NCBI GenBank assembly: GCA_027482795.1
Contig: JAIXVS010000046.1
Span: forward strand, 1-15,520
From: Rhodobacter sp.
GTDB lineage: Bacteria; Pseudomonadota; Alphaproteobacteria; Rhodobacterales; Rhodobacteraceae
Direction of reading: 5' to 3'
DNA: 15,520 bases
How positions within the stretch are numbered: position 1 is the first letter of the stretch; the number at the start of each line of letters is the position of its first letter. A program made the position numbers and the translations under genes. Below are positions 14,712 through 15,520 of this stretch, piece after piece. Below the pieces are notes generated by a model. The model was not told the DNA's origin, did not search any database, and saw only the letters and a program-made list of their open reading frames with translations.

Positions 14712-14774
14712 CCAATCCTGCCTAAGTCATTGCTGCGCAATCGAACCAGCCGGTTCCCGTTAAAGGCAAGTCGC

Positions 14775-15520
14775 ATGGAAGACCGGACGACTCAGTTTGA
14801 TTACCAAAGCAGCGGCGCGCCCGATGGGTATAGCGCCACGGTAGTTAGCGGATTTGCCTCGGTCGTCGTCTCGCTGCTTGCAGAACGTTCGGCGCAAAAG
14901 TCCGCTGTGCAAAAAGGCCCTGTGCGCGAAGAGATTGTCGAAAGTTTTGTGACCGCCGCCCTTTCGGGCACCGAGCGTGCCTTTGACGCGCTGCTGACCC
15001 ATTTTCGCAAAACACGCATTAGCTATGCCATGTTGGCCGATATCTACATTCCCGAAGCGGCGCGGCGCATGGGCGATGATTGGCTGGATGATCAACTGTC
15101 TTGGCTAGATGTGTCAATTGCCACAGCGCGCTTGCAAAGCCTTGTGCGCGAGATTGGCGCCGCTTGGACAGCCGATCAGGCCGACAGCCACAGCCTTGGC
15201 GCGGTGCTGCTGTTGGTGCCCGAGGGCGAGCAGCACACCCTTGGCCCTATGGTCGTTATGGGCCAATTGCGCCGCCTTGGCATTTCGGTTTGCTTGCGCA
15301 TGGGGGCCACGCAGCGCGAGTTGACCCATCTTTTAGATCAACGAAACTTTGACGGTATCCTTATTTCGGTCGCGACCGAGACGCGTTTGCACTCTGCGGC
15401 TGTTTTGATCAAAACCATGCGCACGATGCGCAAAAAGCTGCCACCCCTTATCATTGGCGGCCCGATTGTCCTTGAAAACCCTAGCCTTGCTGCTTCTGCG
15501 GGTGCAGACTATACTTGCGC
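14775..15520 (+). CDS. aerR: AerR/PpaA photosynthesis regulator, cobalamin-binding type (cut by right edge)
   Basis: Soluble regulator that, by family knowledge, binds cobalamin and modulates PpsR/CrtJ repression in response to light and oxygen. 248 codons are visible without a stop; the C-terminus is off the window. Residues 50-130 form a helical module (ISYAMLADIYIPEAARRMG, then DDWLDDQLSWLDVSIATARL) like the helical domain of B12-binding proteins but without the usual Val/Glu-His pair. From about residue 141 a Rossmann-like domain begins (LGAVLLLVPEGEQHTLGP). It holds Glu152-Gln-His154-Thr-Leu-Gly157, an ExHxxG variant of the cobalamin DxHxxG motif, and later LLDQRNFDGILISV and PPLIIGGPIVLENP. 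ATG 14775 has an AAAGG site eight bases upstream. In Rhodobacter the next gene on the same strand is crtJ/ppsR. The alternative name is ppaA; AppA-type SCHIC proteins are related. Confidence 0.9.
   Translation, partial: MEDRTTQFDYQSSGAPDGYSATVVSGFASVVVSLLAERSAQKSAVQKGPVREEIVESFVTAALSGTERAFDALLTHFRKTRISYAMLADIYIPEAARRMGDDWLDDQLSWLDVSIATARLQSLVREIGAAWTADQADSHSLGAVLLLVPEGEQHTLGPMVVMGQLRRLGISVCLRMGATQRELTHLLDQRNFDGILISVATETRLHSAAVLIKTMRTMRKKLPPLIIGGPIVLENPSLAASAGADYTC

Larger units (their letters stand above)
14378..14774. other. Divergent bchF/aerR regulatory region without genes
   Basis: This 397-bp region holds no convincing gene; a 69-codon open frame on the plus strand (14404-14613) has no family resemblance and overlaps the operator sites. 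It is more AT-rich than the surrounding genes, especially 14539-14578, where only five of 40 bases are G or C. It contains two full PpsR/CrtJ-type palindromes, repeated TTGACACTTT elements, an IHF-type consensus and a candidate bchF promoter, each listed separately. It must drive bchF leftward and aerR rightward. No clear -10 element was found for the aerR direction. Confidence 0.85.

Noticed and set aside
14706..14723. Possible third full PpsR/CrtJ site starting with TGTCAA at 14706
   Set aside because: The expected ACA at 14721-14723 is CCT, so only a half-site is present.
14760..15095. 111-codon minus-strand open frame opposite aerR
   Set aside because: The plus strand carries an uninterrupted AerR/PpaA-like protein of at least 248 codons with a good ribosome site; the minus frame resembles nothing and ends in the intergenic region.
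1..15520. Novel defence, mobile or biosynthetic system
   Set aside because: All genes belong to a well-known photosynthesis cluster in its standard order; no foreign insertion, integrase, repeat array or unexplained large gene is present.

Overview
The window is a photosynthesis gene cluster segment from an aerobic or facultative anoxygenic phototroph. Protein resemblance and gene order (bchF-N-B-H-L-M, lhaA, puhA-B-C, bciE, acsF, puhE, hemA, with aerR/ppaA divergent from bchF) point to an alphaproteobacterium of the Rhodobacteraceae (Rhodobacter/Roseobacter relatives). I cannot name a genus from the sequence alone.

Layout. About 14.4 kb, from 14377 leftward to the left edge, is one tightly packed minus-strand gene string with no inserted foreign gene, IS element, tRNA or CRISPR. 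Reading in the direction of transcription it runs bchF, bchN, bchB, bchH, (82-bp gap with a terminator-like hairpin), bchL, bchM, lhaA, puhA, (54-bp gap with an 11-bp perfect hairpin), puhB, puhC, bciE, acsF, puhE and the start of hemA, which is cut by the left edge. Most junctions are ATGA or TGATG overlaps or gaps of a few to 46 bases. To the right is a 397-bp intergenic regulatory region (14378-14774). It holds two full TGT-N12-ACA sites of the PpsR/CrtJ type, several copies of a TTGACACTTT element and an AT-rich block with a perfect IHF consensus. Beyond it a plus-strand gene, aerR/ppaA, runs off the right edge. ppsR/crtJ is expected just outside.

How the genes work together. HemA makes 5-aminolevulinate for all tetrapyrroles. 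BchH is the porphyrin-binding magnesium chelatase subunit, BchM methylates Mg-protoporphyrin, and AcsF with its small partner BciE closes ring E using oxygen. BchN-BchB-BchL is the dark-operative protochlorophyllide reductase, and BchF hydrates the 3-vinyl group. PuhA is the reaction-centre H subunit. PuhB, PuhC, PuhE and LhaA are membrane assembly factors for the reaction centre and LH1. AerR/PpaA is a cobalamin-type regulator that works with PpsR/CrtJ, and the putative operators lie in the shared promoter region. The whole is a pigment-plus-reaction-centre module under oxygen and light control.

I found no convincing undescribed system. The points worth a second look are the repeat architecture of the bchF-aerR intergenic region, the two intercistronic hairpins, the four-cysteine motif in BchH, the translationally coupled bciE-acsF pair, and a 15-bp tandem duplication at the lhaA 3' end.
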